From assembly GCA_963734185.1 (NCBI GenBank), contig CAVTGA010000001.1, forward strand, positions 1,550,001-1,614,000: a stretch of 64,000 nt of DNA, written 5' to 3'. The position numbers and the translations under genes were made by a program. Each line of letters opens with the position of its first letter. The stretch's first letter is position 1. Positions 1 to 8,213 of this stretch are shown piece by piece. The notes beneath the pieces are model-generated. The model had not been told where the DNA came from, ran no database searches, and worked only from the letters and a program-made list of their open reading frames with translations. This stretch comes from PALSA-894 sp963734185 (GTDB lineage: Bacteria; Pseudomonadota; Alphaproteobacteria; Rhizobiales; Xanthobacteraceae).

Positions 1-272
1 CCGGGGCGCTTGCCAAGGGCGGCAAGGTCGTCGTCACCGGGCTTCTGGGCGGCACCTATACGACGCCGATTGCGATGTTTCCGCTGCGGGTGTTCACGGT
101 GGAAGGCACCATGACCGGTACGCTCGCGGAAGCGCACGAGATGATGGCGTTGGCGCGCGCCGGCAAGGTGCCGCCGGTGCCGATCCACGAGCGCCCGCTC
201 AATGCCGCGCAGTCTGCGCTCGACGATCTGCGCGCCGGCCGTGTGGTCGGCCGGGCCGTGTTGGCGATGTGA
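1..272 (+). CDS. Medium-chain alcohol dehydrogenase, C-terminal fragment
   Basis: The reading frame is already open at base 3 and ends with TGA at 270-272, so only the last 89 residues or so of the protein are present. The fragment starts with the end of the nucleotide-binding fold (KGGKVVVTGLLGG) and finishes with a tail (AAQSALDDLRAGRVVGRAVL) that is typical of zinc-type MDR alcohol dehydrogenases, where the final helix packs against the catalytic domain. Zinc ligands and the dinucleotide motif lie upstream of the window, so the substrate cannot be inferred. No gene follows in the same direction for about 900 bases, which suggests it ends its transcription unit. Confidence 0.75.
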   Translation, partial: GALAKGGKVVVTGLLGGTYTTPIAMFPLRVFTVEGTMTGTLAEAHEMMALARAGKVPPVPIHERPLNAAQSALDDLRAGRVVGRAVLAM

Positions 273-1178
273 TTGTTTCGTAAGTGCCAACTCGATCAAG
301 CGCCCCTGGTGCTTCACGATCAGACAGACGGGGTACAAGCTAGGCTGCAGTGAAGCTGGCTGCGGTGTCGGTGCTGCGATTCAGGCTTGATCCGTGTCAG
401 CGCCCGTACCTCCGCACCATCAACATATTGAGACCGGATTGGATCAATGCATCGCGAAAAGGCAGTCTATGAACCACAAAGCAAGGAAGCGGAATGAGAG
501 TACCTTGCCGTATCTTGCCGTTCGACACTGACTTGCAGGCATAACTGTTTTGTGGTTTTTGCCGGTGTCGGTTTTCTGTACTGATTCGCTACAACATCTT
601 GTGTAGATGCGGCGTACAAAAAATTACTCGTACTGCTAGTCGCGACGGCTTGAACCCGTTTCGCGAATCAGATTTCGTATGCCTGGCCATCGGGGGCAAG
701 GCATTATGTTCGGAAACGAGTTGATGCCCGAGACAGGTTTCCGTTTCCTGCGGAAACTAGACCCTCAATCGCCCAAACGCGAAACACGCAGCCGCTGCTG
801 TCGGATTACCCGGCGGGCGGCTTTCTTGTTTGCAGACGCTTTCATGGGGCCTAATCAATGAAAAAGAACCTCGTCGTCATCGCCGTCATCCGCTTTCGTC
901 GAAGCAGGCATGGCCGCGAAGGGCCGCCGGGAGATCAATTCCGCCATGGCTCCTAACCGCACCATACGCTTTTCGCTGCGTCCGTCGCGCCGCGACTATC
1001 ACTGCGCCCGCTTGGAGAGGCTCTCCAAGGCGGGCGCTGTCGTTTTCGGTGTCATGCGCGATGTTGCGCCATGGGCACGTGGCCCGCCCTAAAAAAGACC
1101 GAGGGACGCCGCTGCAGGCGGCGCCCCTCGGCATTCAAGGAAGACCCACCGACATTGATCCCCTGCTGGAGGAACAAC
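273..1178. other. Gene-poor interval with hairpins, no convincing gene
   Basis: About 900 bases hold no ORF with convincing codon bias. Visible structure: a 7-bp hairpin (GTTTCCG/CGGAAAC) near 737-757; a GC-rich hairpin near 789-823 followed by a T-rich stretch, a weak plus-strand terminator candidate; a 32-codon ORF at 858-956 that begins like a signal peptide (MKKNLVVIAVI) but turns into arginine-rich sequence, perhaps a remnant; and a strong hairpin at 1099-1131 listed separately. The stretch 480-680 is noticeably more AT-rich than its surroundings, compatible with a promoter or an old insertion scar. Confidence 0.4.
1091..1131 (-). terminator. Intrinsic-terminator-like hairpin reading leftward
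   Basis: Arms 1099-1112 and 1118-1131 pair over 14 bp with a single A-C mismatch (A1106 with C1124) around a five-base loop. Read on the minus strand the hairpin is followed by six T (A1091-A1096 on the plus strand), the classic Rho-independent layout. No minus-strand gene to its right is evident, so it may end antisense transcription, or the stem may instead act in the 5' leader of the small membrane-protein gene at 1179. Confidence 0.45.
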
Positions 1179-1598
1179 ATGCGGAAGTCATCCCCTGCCA
1201 GCCGCGCAAGCGGCCGACTTCGTAAATCCCCTCGCGGCCATAAGCCCCGAGCCGCCGGTGGGATCAAGATCTTCAAGGCTGCGATCTGTCTCTTGCATTT
1301 CGCCGCTGGCGTAGCGCTGATCGCGACCAAGAGTGTCGTTCTGGGCGCGCTCGGCATCGCGGTGCTTCTGCTCAGTCTCTTGGTCTTGACCTACGAGTTC
1401 TGTCACGACCTGCACATAGTGTTCGAAGGACTCGCCGAAACGTTGGCAGCCTCGCGGCGTCGCATCGAGCGTATGGCTCACAGTATGTGCGAAATAATCA
1501 CTCGCTGGCAGGATGCGGCACAACGGAAAGCGGAGCGTCTGGAAGGTCTCACCGATCGCGTATTGCAGGTGTTCTGGGACTGGTGGCGGCAGAAGTAG
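1179..1598 (+). CDS. Small two-helix membrane protein, function unknown
   Basis: This 139-residue protein is not recognised. The start is chosen because a full GGAGG at 1168-1172 lies six bases before ATG 1179; longer versions of the frame lack such a site. The first 28 residues are basic (many R, K and S). Two adjacent hydrophobic segments follow, roughly residues 30-50 and 52-70 (FKAAICLLHFAAGVALIATK, then LGALGIAVLLLSLLVL). The remainder is a charged amphipathic helix ending in DWWRQK. The topology suggests a small inner-membrane protein with a cytoplasmic tail. It stands alone between two non-coding stretches, so context gives no role. Confidence 0.55.
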   Translation: MRKSSPASRASGRLRKSPRGHKPRAAGGIKIFKAAICLLHFAAGVALIATKSVVLGALGIAVLLLSLLVLTYEFCHDLHIVFEGLAETLAASRRRIERMAHSMCEIITRWQDAAQRKAERLEGLTDRVLQVFWDWWRQK

Positions 1599-2247
1599 TT
1601 TGCATGCAATTGGCGAGCTTGCTGATCTAACAAACTGATCTCTAGCCAGTGGCTCTGGCGACCAGATAGGGCACAGCTCCAATGCTAGAACGCGAGCCAC
1701 TGCCGTAACCGGCAGGCTTGGATCGATTGACGCGTAGACGCGCCCAGTCATTTTCTCTGCTCGCCTCCAGTTCCCGGGTCCGCTTTGCGGGAAACACCGT
1801 CTGCCGTGGCGTGGCGAGTGGCCGCGGACAGAGGATAACGTGCCTCAAAGGGCATGCAACCCTTTCGATTCGGTTGTGCGCTGGGAATTTGACTGAAAAG
1901 CGGCCTGCTGTCGACAGTGCTGACGGTACCGCGCTCCTATCCCCTGTGCAGGAAATGTCACATGTGACGCCTATGGTTGCTTGCTGCACTGAAAGCGCCA
2001 CAGCCTTCCTCCCCCCTTGTGAGGGAGGTCGATCCGCCGAAGCGTTAGCGAAGGCGGGGCGGGAGGGGGTCTTCGTTTCTTGACGTCATCAGCGTCGTTG
2101 CATCTGTGGCGAGTCCCCCTCCGGCTCGCTTCGCTCGCCACCTCCCCCACAAGGGGGGAGGAAGGCTGTGGCGCTTTCAGCGCAAATCCTTCATGCGAAG
2201 GCGTCCGCGGCATATGAGATTGCGCTACGACCGAGAGGCTCGTCGCC
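1599..2247. other. Intergenic interval carrying an inverted-repeat element
   Basis: Short ORFs are open on both strands in 1599-1988, but none shows a ribosome-binding site, a recognisable family or a consistent codon pattern. The right half is occupied by the palindromic element at 1989-2180. The remaining 67 bases lead to the 3' end of gmk. I see no gene here. Confidence 0.4.
1989..2180. repeat. 192-bp element with 33-bp perfect terminal inverted repeats
   Basis: Bases 1989-2021 are the exact reverse complement of 2148-2180 (33 bp, ending in the motif CTGAAAGCGCCACAG). The interior carries two further motifs, CGAAGCGTTAGCG and GGCTCGCTTCGCTCGCC. A related but rearranged copy lies at 18143-18375 and shares the CTGAAAGCGCCACAGCC edge and the CCCCTTGTG/CACAAGGGG core. 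No transposase is encoded. The layout is that of a non-autonomous MITE-like or large palindromic intergenic element. Confidence 0.8.
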
Positions 2248-2898
2248 TCATCCGATGATCTGCCGCAGCTCCGCCAGCAGGTGGGCGACGAACGCCGCCA
2301 TGTCGGCGCGCCGCGCGCTCCTGGCGCGTCCGGCGGCGAGAATCGCGCGCAATTCGGCAAAGCTCCGGTCGAGATCGCCATTGACCAGCACGTGGTCGTA
2401 CTCGTTCCAATGCGGGATCTCCTCCGCCGCGTTGCGCAGGCGGCGTGCGATCACGTCGGCGCTGTCCTCGGCGCGCCGCTCGAGGCGCGCCTTGAGCTCG
2501 GCGGCCGAGGGCGGCAGCACGAACACGCTGACGATGTCGGGCCGCATGGTGCGGTAAAGCTGCCGCGTGCCCTGCCAGTCGATGTCGAACAGCATGTCGC
2601 GTCCGGCCGCGAGCGCGGCCTCCACCGCAGCGCGCGGCGTGCCGTAGCAGTTGCCGTGCACCTCGGCCCATTCGAGCAGGTCGCCGGCATCGCGCAGCCG
2701 CGTGAATTCGCGCATCGGAATGAAGCGGTAATGCACGCCGTCGATCTCGCTGGTGCGCCGCGCGCGCGTCGTCACCGAGACCGAGAGGTCGATGTTTCTC
2801 TCCTGCGCCAGCAGGTTGCGCGTCAGCGTGGTCTTGCCCGCCCCCGAGGGCGAGGAGACCACCAGCATGATGCCGCGCCGGGCGGTGTCCGCGCTCAT
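2248..2898 (-). CDS. gmk: Guanylate kinase
   Basis: Phosphorylates GMP to GDP with ATP in the cytosol, feeding GTP and (p)ppGpp pools. The 216-residue protein carries the P-loop SSPSGAGKTTL near residues 15-25, the GMP-binding segment (VTTRARRTSEIDGVHYRF) and the FDIDWQG motif, and has normal length for the family. ATG 2898 is preferred because it overlaps the TGA of yicC (ATGA), implying translational coupling; the frame stays open further upstream only as a shadow inside yicC. It is the last gene of the leftward mltG-yicC-gmk group and is followed by the inverted-repeat element. Confidence 0.95.
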   Translation of the reverse strand: MSADTARRGIMLVVSSPSGAGKTTLTRNLLAQERNIDLSVSVTTRARRTSEIDGVHYRFIPMREFTRLRDAGDLLEWAEVHGNCYGTPRAAVEAALAAGRDMLFDIDWQGTRQLYRTMRPDIVSVFVLPPSAAELKARLERRAEDSADVIARRLRNAAEEIPHWNEYDHVLVNGDLDRSFAELRAILAAGRARSARRADMAAFVAHLLAELRQIIG

Positions 2899-3782
2899 TC
2901 CAGGTTCTGCACCTGCTCGCGGAACTGCTCGACCACCGTCTTCAGTTCGAGCCCGATGGTGGTCAACGCGACGTCGTTCGACTTCGAGCACAGCGTGTTG
3001 GCTTCGCGGTTGAGCTCCTGGGCGAGGAAGTCGAGGCGGCGGCCGACCGCCTTGCCGTCGGCGACGAGGCGGCGCGCCTGCGCCACGTGGGCGGCGAGAC
3101 GGTCGAGCTCCTCGCGCACGTCCGCCTTGGCGGCGATCAGGATCGCCTCCTGATGCAGGCGGTCGGCGTCGAAGCGATCGGAGGCGCCGAGCAGCAGCGC
3201 GACCTGCTCGGCGAGCCGCGCCCTGACGGCTTCGGTGCGCCGCCCGGGTGAAGCTTCCGCGCGCGCCGTGAGGGCGGCGATCTCGTCAAGCCGGCCGGAA
3301 AGGATGTCGCGCAGGACCGCGCCTTCGTGCCGGCGCATCTCGGCGAGGCTGGCGAGCGCCGCCGCGAAGCCGCCGATCACCGCCGCTTCGGCGGCGCGGC
3401 GTTCCTCCTCGCGCTCATCCTCGTCGATCACCTCGATCACGCCCTTGAGCGACAGGATGCCGTCGACGCTGGGCGGCGCGGCATCAATGCGCCGGGCGAC
3501 GTCACGCATCGTGGCGAGCACGGCGGCGAGCACCGGCTCGTTGACGCGCACGACCGGCGCGACGCCGGTGCGCGCGGCCGTCAGGTTGCCGTAGACCGTG
3601 CCGCGCATCAGCGCCTCGGCGGCAAGCGCGCGCACCGGCGCTTCAACCGCGTCCCAGCCGGGCGGCAGGCGCAGCCGCAGCTCGAGGCCCTTGGCGTTGA
3701 CCGACTTGACTTCCCAGGCCCACGCATAGGCGCCGCTGACGCCGCTTGCGCGCGCAAAGCCGGTCATGCTCGACAGCGCCAT
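2895..3782 (-). CDS. yicC: YicC-family endoribonuclease
   Basis: A 295-residue member of the YicC family, whose E. coli representative is a metal-dependent endoribonuclease. The N-terminus has the hallmark SMTGFAR, followed by a segment beginning WEVKSVNAKGLE. The C-terminal part (DUF1732 region) carries KADVREELDRLAAH and the ending TIGLELKTVVEQFREQVQNLE-like helix. Length matches homologues (about 290). The stop overlaps the gmk start, a pairing common in Proteobacteria. An alternative start is the methionine at residue 6. Upstream lies a run of palindromes rather than a promoter I can identify. Confidence 0.92.
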   Translation of the reverse strand: MALSSMTGFARASGVSGAYAWAWEVKSVNAKGLELRLRLPPGWDAVEAPVRALAAEALMRGTVYGNLTAARTGVAPVVRVNEPVLAAVLATMRDVARRIDAAPPSVDGILSLKGVIEVIDEDEREEERRAAEAAVIGGFAAALASLAEMRRHEGAVLRDILSGRLDEIAALTARAEASPGRRTEAVRARLAEQVALLLGASDRFDADRLHQEAILIAAKADVREELDRLAAHVAQARRLVADGKAVGRRLDFLAQELNREANTLCSKSNDVALTTIGLELKTVVEQFREQVQNLE

Positions 3783-3880
3783 CGACGGTCCCGTGCGGAA
3801 TCAACCGAGAAAAAGCGCGCGAACCATAGCGCATGGGCCGGAAAGAGTGACAGACATTTCCGAATGCAGCGGGGCTACTG

Positions 3881-4107
3881 CTACAGCCATTTCCGCTCAG
3901 ATTGAATCGCCTGCCGCTCCGACGGAGTCGGAAATGGCTGTAGATTCTTGCGTTTGCGCATGTTCTTTGTCGGCGAACCGGTATCCACTTCGCCGGAACA
4001 TGCGCTAAAGCATGATCCCGAAAAGTGTGCAGCGGTTTTCGGAAAAGATCATGCTCCACGAATAACTTAGAGCGCGATGACGATTCGAAGAAAAGTCATC
4101 GTGCTCT
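3881..4107. repeat. Array of four consecutive palindromes
   Basis: Four different inverted repeats are packed between mltG and yicC: 3881-3895 with 3929-3943 (15 bp perfect), 3956-3965 with 3996-4005 (10 bp perfect), 4009-4055 (ends GATCATGCT, interior GCAGCGGTTTTCGG), and 4069-4081 with 4095-4107 (one mismatch). The last overlaps the mltG stop codon (4106-4108). Units of the same kinds recur at 6747, 7351, 42153, 43882 and 60083. They are likely mosaic REP/BIME-like elements that may stabilise or end the mltG mRNA. Confidence 0.75.
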
Positions 4108-5368
4108 AGCGCGCCGGGGCCGCACGCTTGGGAGCGGACTTGGTTGCCGGCGAGGCCGGCGCCGGCGCGAAGGCGGGCGCGTTCACCGGCGCCGACTGCG
4201 TGCGCAGCGGAGTCGTCTCGGACGGCTGCGGCTCGCGCGCCTGCTGCTCGAACTGACGCAGGCGGGCGACGTTCTGCTGGTGCTGCTGCAGGTTCTCGGC
4301 GAACGCATGGCCGCCGCTGCCGTCGGCGACGAAGAACAGCTCCTTGGTGCGCGCCGGATTGGCGGCGGCCTCGAGCGAGGCGCGCCCCGGATTGGCGATC
4401 GGCCCCGGCGGCAGACCCTCGATCACATAGGTATTGTAGGGCGTCGATTGCTCGATCTCGGAGCGCATGATCGGGCGCCCGAGCGTGCCTTTGCCGCCGA
4501 CCAGCCCGTAGATGATGGTCGGATCGGACTGCAGCCGCATGCGCTGGCGCAGCCGGTTGACGAACACCGCGGCCACGCGCGAGCGCTCGTCCGGCTTGCC
4601 GGTCTCCTTCTCGATGATCGAGGCGAGCGTCACCAGCTGCTCCACCGACTTGACCGGCACGTCGGCGCTGCGCCGTTCCCAGATCTCCTGGACGAAGCGC
4701 TTCTGCGCCTGACTCATCCGCGCCAGGACCTGCTCGCGCGGCGTGCCGCGGGGAAATCGATAGGTCTCGGGCAGGAGCGTGCCTTCCTTGGGAATCTCCT
4801 TGATATTCCCGGCGAGGAAGTCGACCTCCACCAGGCGCGTGATGATCTGCTCGGAGGTGAGGCCTTCGGGGATGGTGAGCGCGTGCTCGACGACCTTGCC
4901 GTCGACGATGGTGTCGAGGACTTCGCGCAGACTCGCCTGCTTGGCGAAGCGATACTCGCCCGACTTCAGGTCGTCGCGCGCCTTGAGCATCAACACGCCG
5001 CCGATGAACACCCAGCTCTGCTCGATGACGCCCTCGCGCTGCAGCAGGTCGGCGATCTCGCGCACGCCGAGACCGCGCGGGATGTTCACGACCTTGTCGC
5101 GCTCGAGCGGGCCCTGGGATTCGAACCGATGCTTGCCGAACGAATAGGCGAGCCCGCCGGCGATGCCGACCACCAGGAGGATGGTGAAGACGGCATTTCC
5201 GATGATGACGAGCGGATGGCGGGCGTGGCGCGAAGGCCGCCTCGGCTGAGGCACGTTCTCGGGCTGCAGCGCGGCGCGCGGGCTCTTCGGCGCGAGACGT
5301 TGCGCGGGGGCATTGTCGCTCGGCGTTGCCCCGCCGGCCGTGCCACGGTTGGAAGAGCCTGGGTCCAC
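4106..5368 (-). CDS. mltG: Endolytic murein transglycosylase MltG
   Basis: Cleaves nascent glycan strands in the periplasm, setting glycan chain length. The protein has 420 residues: a proline-rich cytoplasmic N-terminus, one transmembrane helix at about 52-77 (PLVIIGNAVFTILLVVGIAG), a LysM-like region, then the YceG catalytic domain. The catalytic glutamate is E253 in LASIIEKETG; the family signatures LQSDPTIIYG, TPYNTY and GLPPGPIANPG are all present. The extra 45-residue Ala/Pro-rich tail is common in this order. It lies just downstream of fabF, as in many alphaproteobacteria. The stop codon lies inside a palindrome. Confidence 0.95.
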   Translation of the reverse strand: MDPGSSNRGTAGGATPSDNAPAQRLAPKSPRAALQPENVPQPRRPSRHARHPLVIIGNAVFTILLVVGIAGGLAYSFGKHRFESQGPLERDKVVNIPRGLGVREIADLLQREGVIEQSWVFIGGVLMLKARDDLKSGEYRFAKQASLREVLDTIVDGKVVEHALTIPEGLTSEQIITRLVEVDFLAGNIKEIPKEGTLLPETYRFPRGTPREQVLARMSQAQKRFVQEIWERRSADVPVKSVEQLVTLASIIEKETGKPDERSRVAAVFVNRLRQRMRLQSDPTIIYGLVGGKGTLGRPIMRSEIEQSTPYNTYVIEGLPPGPIANPGRASLEAAANPARTKELFFVADGSGGHAFAENLQQHQQNVARLRQFEQQAREPQPSETTPLRTQSAPVNAPAFAPAPASPATKSAPKRAAPAR

Positions 5369-5450
5369 CGTCCTATCCGTTCCTGGTCGGCCTCAAACGC
5401 AGGTTAAGTCGAAATATGGCGAAAGGGTGAAGCCGCGCCGCGAGATCGCG

Positions 5451-6725
5451 CTATTCGGCGACGCCGCGGAAGACGAGCGAGGCATTGGTACCGCCGAATC
5501 CGAACGAGTTCGAGAGCACCACGTCGACGTCGCGCTTGCGCGACTTGTGCGGCACGAGATCGATCGGCGTCTCGACCGAAGGATTGTCCAGATTGATGGT
5601 CGGCGGCGCAACCCCGTCGCGGATCGCAAGCACAGAAAAGATCGCCTCGACCGCGCCGGCGGCGCCGAGCAGGTGGCCGATCGACGACTTGGTCGAGGAC
5701 ATGGAGATGCGCCCGGCCGCATTGCCGACGATGCGCTGCACGGCGCCGAGCTCGATCTCGTCGCCGAGCGGCGTCGAGGTGCCGTGCGCATTGATATAGT
5801 CGATCTCGCCCGGCGTGATGCCGGCGCGGCGGATGGCGGCGGTCATACAGCGGAACGCGCCGTCGCCGTCGGCGGCCGGCGCGGTGATGTGGTGCGCGTC
5901 GCCGGACATGCCGTAGCCGATGACCTCGGCGTAGATCCTGGCGCCGCGGCGCTTGGCATGCTCGTAGTCTTCAAGCACGACCACGCCGGCCCCCTCTCCC
6001 ATCACGAAGCCGTCGCGATCGCGGTCATAGGGGCGCGAGGCCCTGGTCGGCGCGTCGTTGAAGCCGGTGGACAGCGCGCGGCAGGCGGCGAAGCCCGCCA
6101 TGGAAAGCCGGTTGATCGGCGATTCCGCTCCGCCGGCGACCATCACGTCGGCATCGCCGAGCGCGATCAGGCGGCTCGCATCGCCGATCGCGTGCGAACC
6201 GGTCGAGCAGGCGGTGACGACCGCGTGGTTCGGCCCCTTGAGTCCGAACTCGATCGAGACGTAGCCGGAGACAAGATTGATCAGGCGGCCGGGAATGAAG
6301 AACGGGGAAATGCGGCGCGGCCCGCGCTCCTTCAGGATGATGGCATTTTCGGCGATGCCTTCGACGCCGCCGATGCCGGATCCGATCATCACGCCGGTCG
6401 CGATCTGCTGTTCGCGCGTTTGCGGCTTCCAGCCGGCATCGTCGAGCGCCTGGCGCGCCGCGCACATGCCGTAGACGATGAACTCATCGACCTTGCGCTG
6501 CTCCTTCGGCTCCATCCAGTGATCGGGATTGTAGGTGCCGTTGGCGCCGTCGCCGCGCGGAATTTGGCAGGCGATGCGCGCCGGAAGATCGGACACCTCG
6601 AAGCGCTCGATCGCGCTCGCGCCGCTCTCGCCGGCCAGGATGCGCCGCCAGGTCGGCTCCACGCCGCAGCCGAGCGGCGTGACCATGCCGAGACCGGTGA
6701 CGACGACGCGCCTCAAATCCGGCAC
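5451..6725 (-). CDS. fabF: Beta-ketoacyl-ACP synthase II
   Basis: Condenses malonyl-ACP with acyl-ACP in fatty-acid elongation. The catalytic triad is visible: Cys in VTACSTGSHAIGDA (residue 173 from this start), His in NAHGTSTPLGD, His in GHLLGAAGAVEA, and the C-terminal NSFGFGGTNAS loop. I place the start at GTG 6725 because GGAG (6732-6735) lies six bases upstream and the protein then begins MPDLRRVVVTGLG, close to the usual FabF N-terminus; 424 residues is normal. An ATG at 6752 would add nine residues, but it comes from the dispersed GATCATGCTC palindrome. The gene follows acpP, as in most bacteria. Confidence 0.94.
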   Translation of the reverse strand: MPDLRRVVVTGLGMVTPLGCGVEPTWRRILAGESGASAIERFEVSDLPARIACQIPRGDGANGTYNPDHWMEPKEQRKVDEFIVYGMCAARQALDDAGWKPQTREQQIATGVMIGSGIGGVEGIAENAIILKERGPRRISPFFIPGRLINLVSGYVSIEFGLKGPNHAVVTACSTGSHAIGDASRLIALGDADVMVAGGAESPINRLSMAGFAACRALSTGFNDAPTRASRPYDRDRDGFVMGEGAGVVVLEDYEHAKRRGARIYAEVIGYGMSGDAHHITAPAADGDGAFRCMTAAIRRAGITPGEIDYINAHGTSTPLGDEIELGAVQRIVGNAAGRISMSSTKSSIGHLLGAAGAVEAIFSVLAIRDGVAPPTINLDNPSVETPIDLVPHKSRKRDVDVVLSNSFGFGGTNASLVFRGVAE

Positions 6726-6746
6726 TGCAGGCTCCGATGACGACTG

Positions 6747-6848
6747 GAGCATGATCCGTTCAAGTGGAATCGGATCATGCTCTGGATTCCTTGCGTTGGT
6801 CGCGTTTGTCTCACGGCGAACCGCTGCACACTTCGCCGGAAAACGCTC
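6747..6848. repeat. Dispersed palindromes between acpP and fabF
   Basis: Arms 6747-6758 and 6771-6782 form a perfect 12-bp inverted repeat of the GAGCATGATCCG type. The adjoining stretch 6791-6848 is identical, in opposite orientation, to 43882-43939 over 58 bases. The pair belongs to the family of intergenic units that fill most gaps in this window. The palindrome supplies an ATG that extends the fabF frame artificially. Confidence 0.8.
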
Positions 6849-6894
6849 TAATGAAAGACCTGCGCCTGCGTCGCGCAGCTGCCGAGGCGTGAGT

Positions 6895-7137
6895 TCAATT
6901 CTTGGCGTTCTTTTCGAGGAACTTCACGGCATCGCCGACGGTCAGGATGGTCTCGGCGGCGTCGTCGGGAATCTCGCAACCGAACTCCTCCTCGAAGGCC
7001 ATCACGAGCTCGACCGTATCGAGACTGTCGGCGCCGAGGTCGTCGATGAAACTGGCGGTTTCGGTGACCTTGTCGGCCTCGACGCCGAGGTGCTCCACGA
7101 CGATCTTCTTGACCCGCTCGGCAATGTTCTCGCTCAT
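6895..7137 (-). CDS. acpP: Acyl carrier protein
   Basis: An 80-residue acidic carrier protein that holds growing acyl chains on a 4'-phosphopantetheine attached to Ser38 in GADSLDTVELVM. Helix I (IAERVKKIVVEHLGV) and the acidic helix II are typical. It sits between fabG and fabF in the same leftward group, with palindromic repeats on both sides that may tune transcript levels, since AcpP is needed in great excess over the enzymes. The start ATG 7137 gives the canonical MSENIAERV beginning. Confidence 0.97.
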   Translation of the reverse strand: MSENIAERVKKIVVEHLGVEADKVTETASFIDDLGADSLDTVELVMAFEEEFGCEIPDDAAETILTVGDAVKFLEKNAKN

Positions 7138-7350
7138 CGCTCAACCTCGTGATTTGCACTATCGTCGACCGCGCGACTTATGCCGGCACGGCCTTGTCGA
7201 AGATGGATGGCGGCGTTGGAACCCGACCATGCCGGAGCGAAAGTCTGATCGAAGACCCGTCCGGTCGCCCCAGCCAAGATGAGGTTCGGTTACCATACTT
7301 CCAAACCCTTGGCCAGCGCGCCCGGCCGGCGCGCCGAGCGCCTTTAGCTG

Positions 7351-7463
7351 GAGCATGATCCATTGCGAAAACCGGTCTCCACTTTTCGGGATCATGCTCT
7401 AGAATCTTACGTGGTCGCGTTTTCTGCGGCGAACCGGTGTCCACTCCGCCGGAAAACGCTCTA
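7351..7463. repeat. Dispersed palindromes between fabG and acpP
   Basis: A perfect 10-bp pair (7351-7360 and 7390-7399, GAGCATGATC type with CCACTTTTCGG in the interior) is followed by a second unit of the GGCGAACCGG...CCGGAAAACGCTCT type near 7421-7463. The right edge supplies the fabG stop codon (7461-7463). The segment 7138-7350 between acpP and this unit has no ORF worth calling; it should contain the acpP promoter, but no clear -35/-10 pair stands out. Confidence 0.75.
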
Positions 7464-8198
7464 GATCATGGCCATGCCGCCGTTGACGTGGAGCGTGTGG
7501 CCGGTGACGTAGGAGGCCGCCTCGGATGCCAGAAAGGCTACGGCCGCAGCCACTTCCGGCGCGCGGCCGAGACGGCCGGCGGGTACTTTGACGAGGATCG
7601 ATTCGCGCTGCTTGTCGTTGAGCGAGCCGGTCATGACGGTCTCGATGATGCCCGGGGCGACGCAGTTGACGGTGACGTTGCGCGAGGCGACTTCGTGGGC
7701 CAGCGACTTGGTCATGCCGGTCATGGCGGCCTTGGCGGCCGCGTAGTTGCCCTGCCCTGGATTGCCGATCAGGCCGACCACCGACGTGATGCTGATGATA
7801 CGGCCGTAGCGCCGACGCATCATGCCGCGCACCGCGGCGCGCGTCAGGCGGAAGCCGGCGGTGAGGTCGACGGCGATCACCTGGTCCCACTCCTCGTCCT
7901 TCATGCGCACGAAGATATTGTCGCGCGTGATGCCGGCATTGTTGACCAGGATGTCGAGTTGCCCCATCGCCGTGTCGCAGCGCGGAACCAGCGTCTCGAC
8001 GTCGTCCTTGTCGGCGAGATTGCACGGCAGCACGTGCACGCGGGCAGCCAGTTCCGCGGCCAGCGCATCGAGCGCCTCGCGCCGCGTCCCGGATATTGCA
8101 ACGGTCGCGCCCTGGGCGTGCAGCGCATGGGCGATGGCGTTGCCGATGCCGCCGCTGGCGCCGGTCACGAGCGCGGTCTTGCCGGTCAGGTCGAACAT
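7461..8198 (-). CDS. fabG: 3-oxoacyl-ACP reductase
   Basis: NADPH-dependent SDR that reduces beta-ketoacyl-ACP in each elongation cycle. The 245-residue protein has the cofactor motif TGASGGIG (residues 13-20), NNAG, the catalytic Ser in ISITSVVG, and the YAAAK Tyr/Lys pair, ending in the usual SYVTGHTLHVNGGMAMI. It follows fabD by 15 bases and is therefore co-transcribed. Its last codons lie at the edge of a dispersed palindrome. Confidence 0.96.
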   Translation of the reverse strand: MFDLTGKTALVTGASGGIGNAIAHALHAQGATVAISGTRREALDALAAELAARVHVLPCNLADKDDVETLVPRCDTAMGQLDILVNNAGITRDNIFVRMKDEEWDQVIAVDLTAGFRLTRAAVRGMMRRRYGRIISITSVVGLIGNPGQGNYAAAKAAMTGMTKSLAHEVASRNVTVNCVAPGIIETVMTGSLNDKQRESILVKVPAGRLGRAPEVAAAVAFLASEAASYVTGHTLHVNGGMAMI

Positions 8199-8213
8199 CG
8201 ATGCTCCACGATA

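Noticed and set aside
1642..2001. 119-codon minus-strand ORF in the gap before gmk
   Set aside because: No binding site, no recognisable family, and its start lies in the repeat element.
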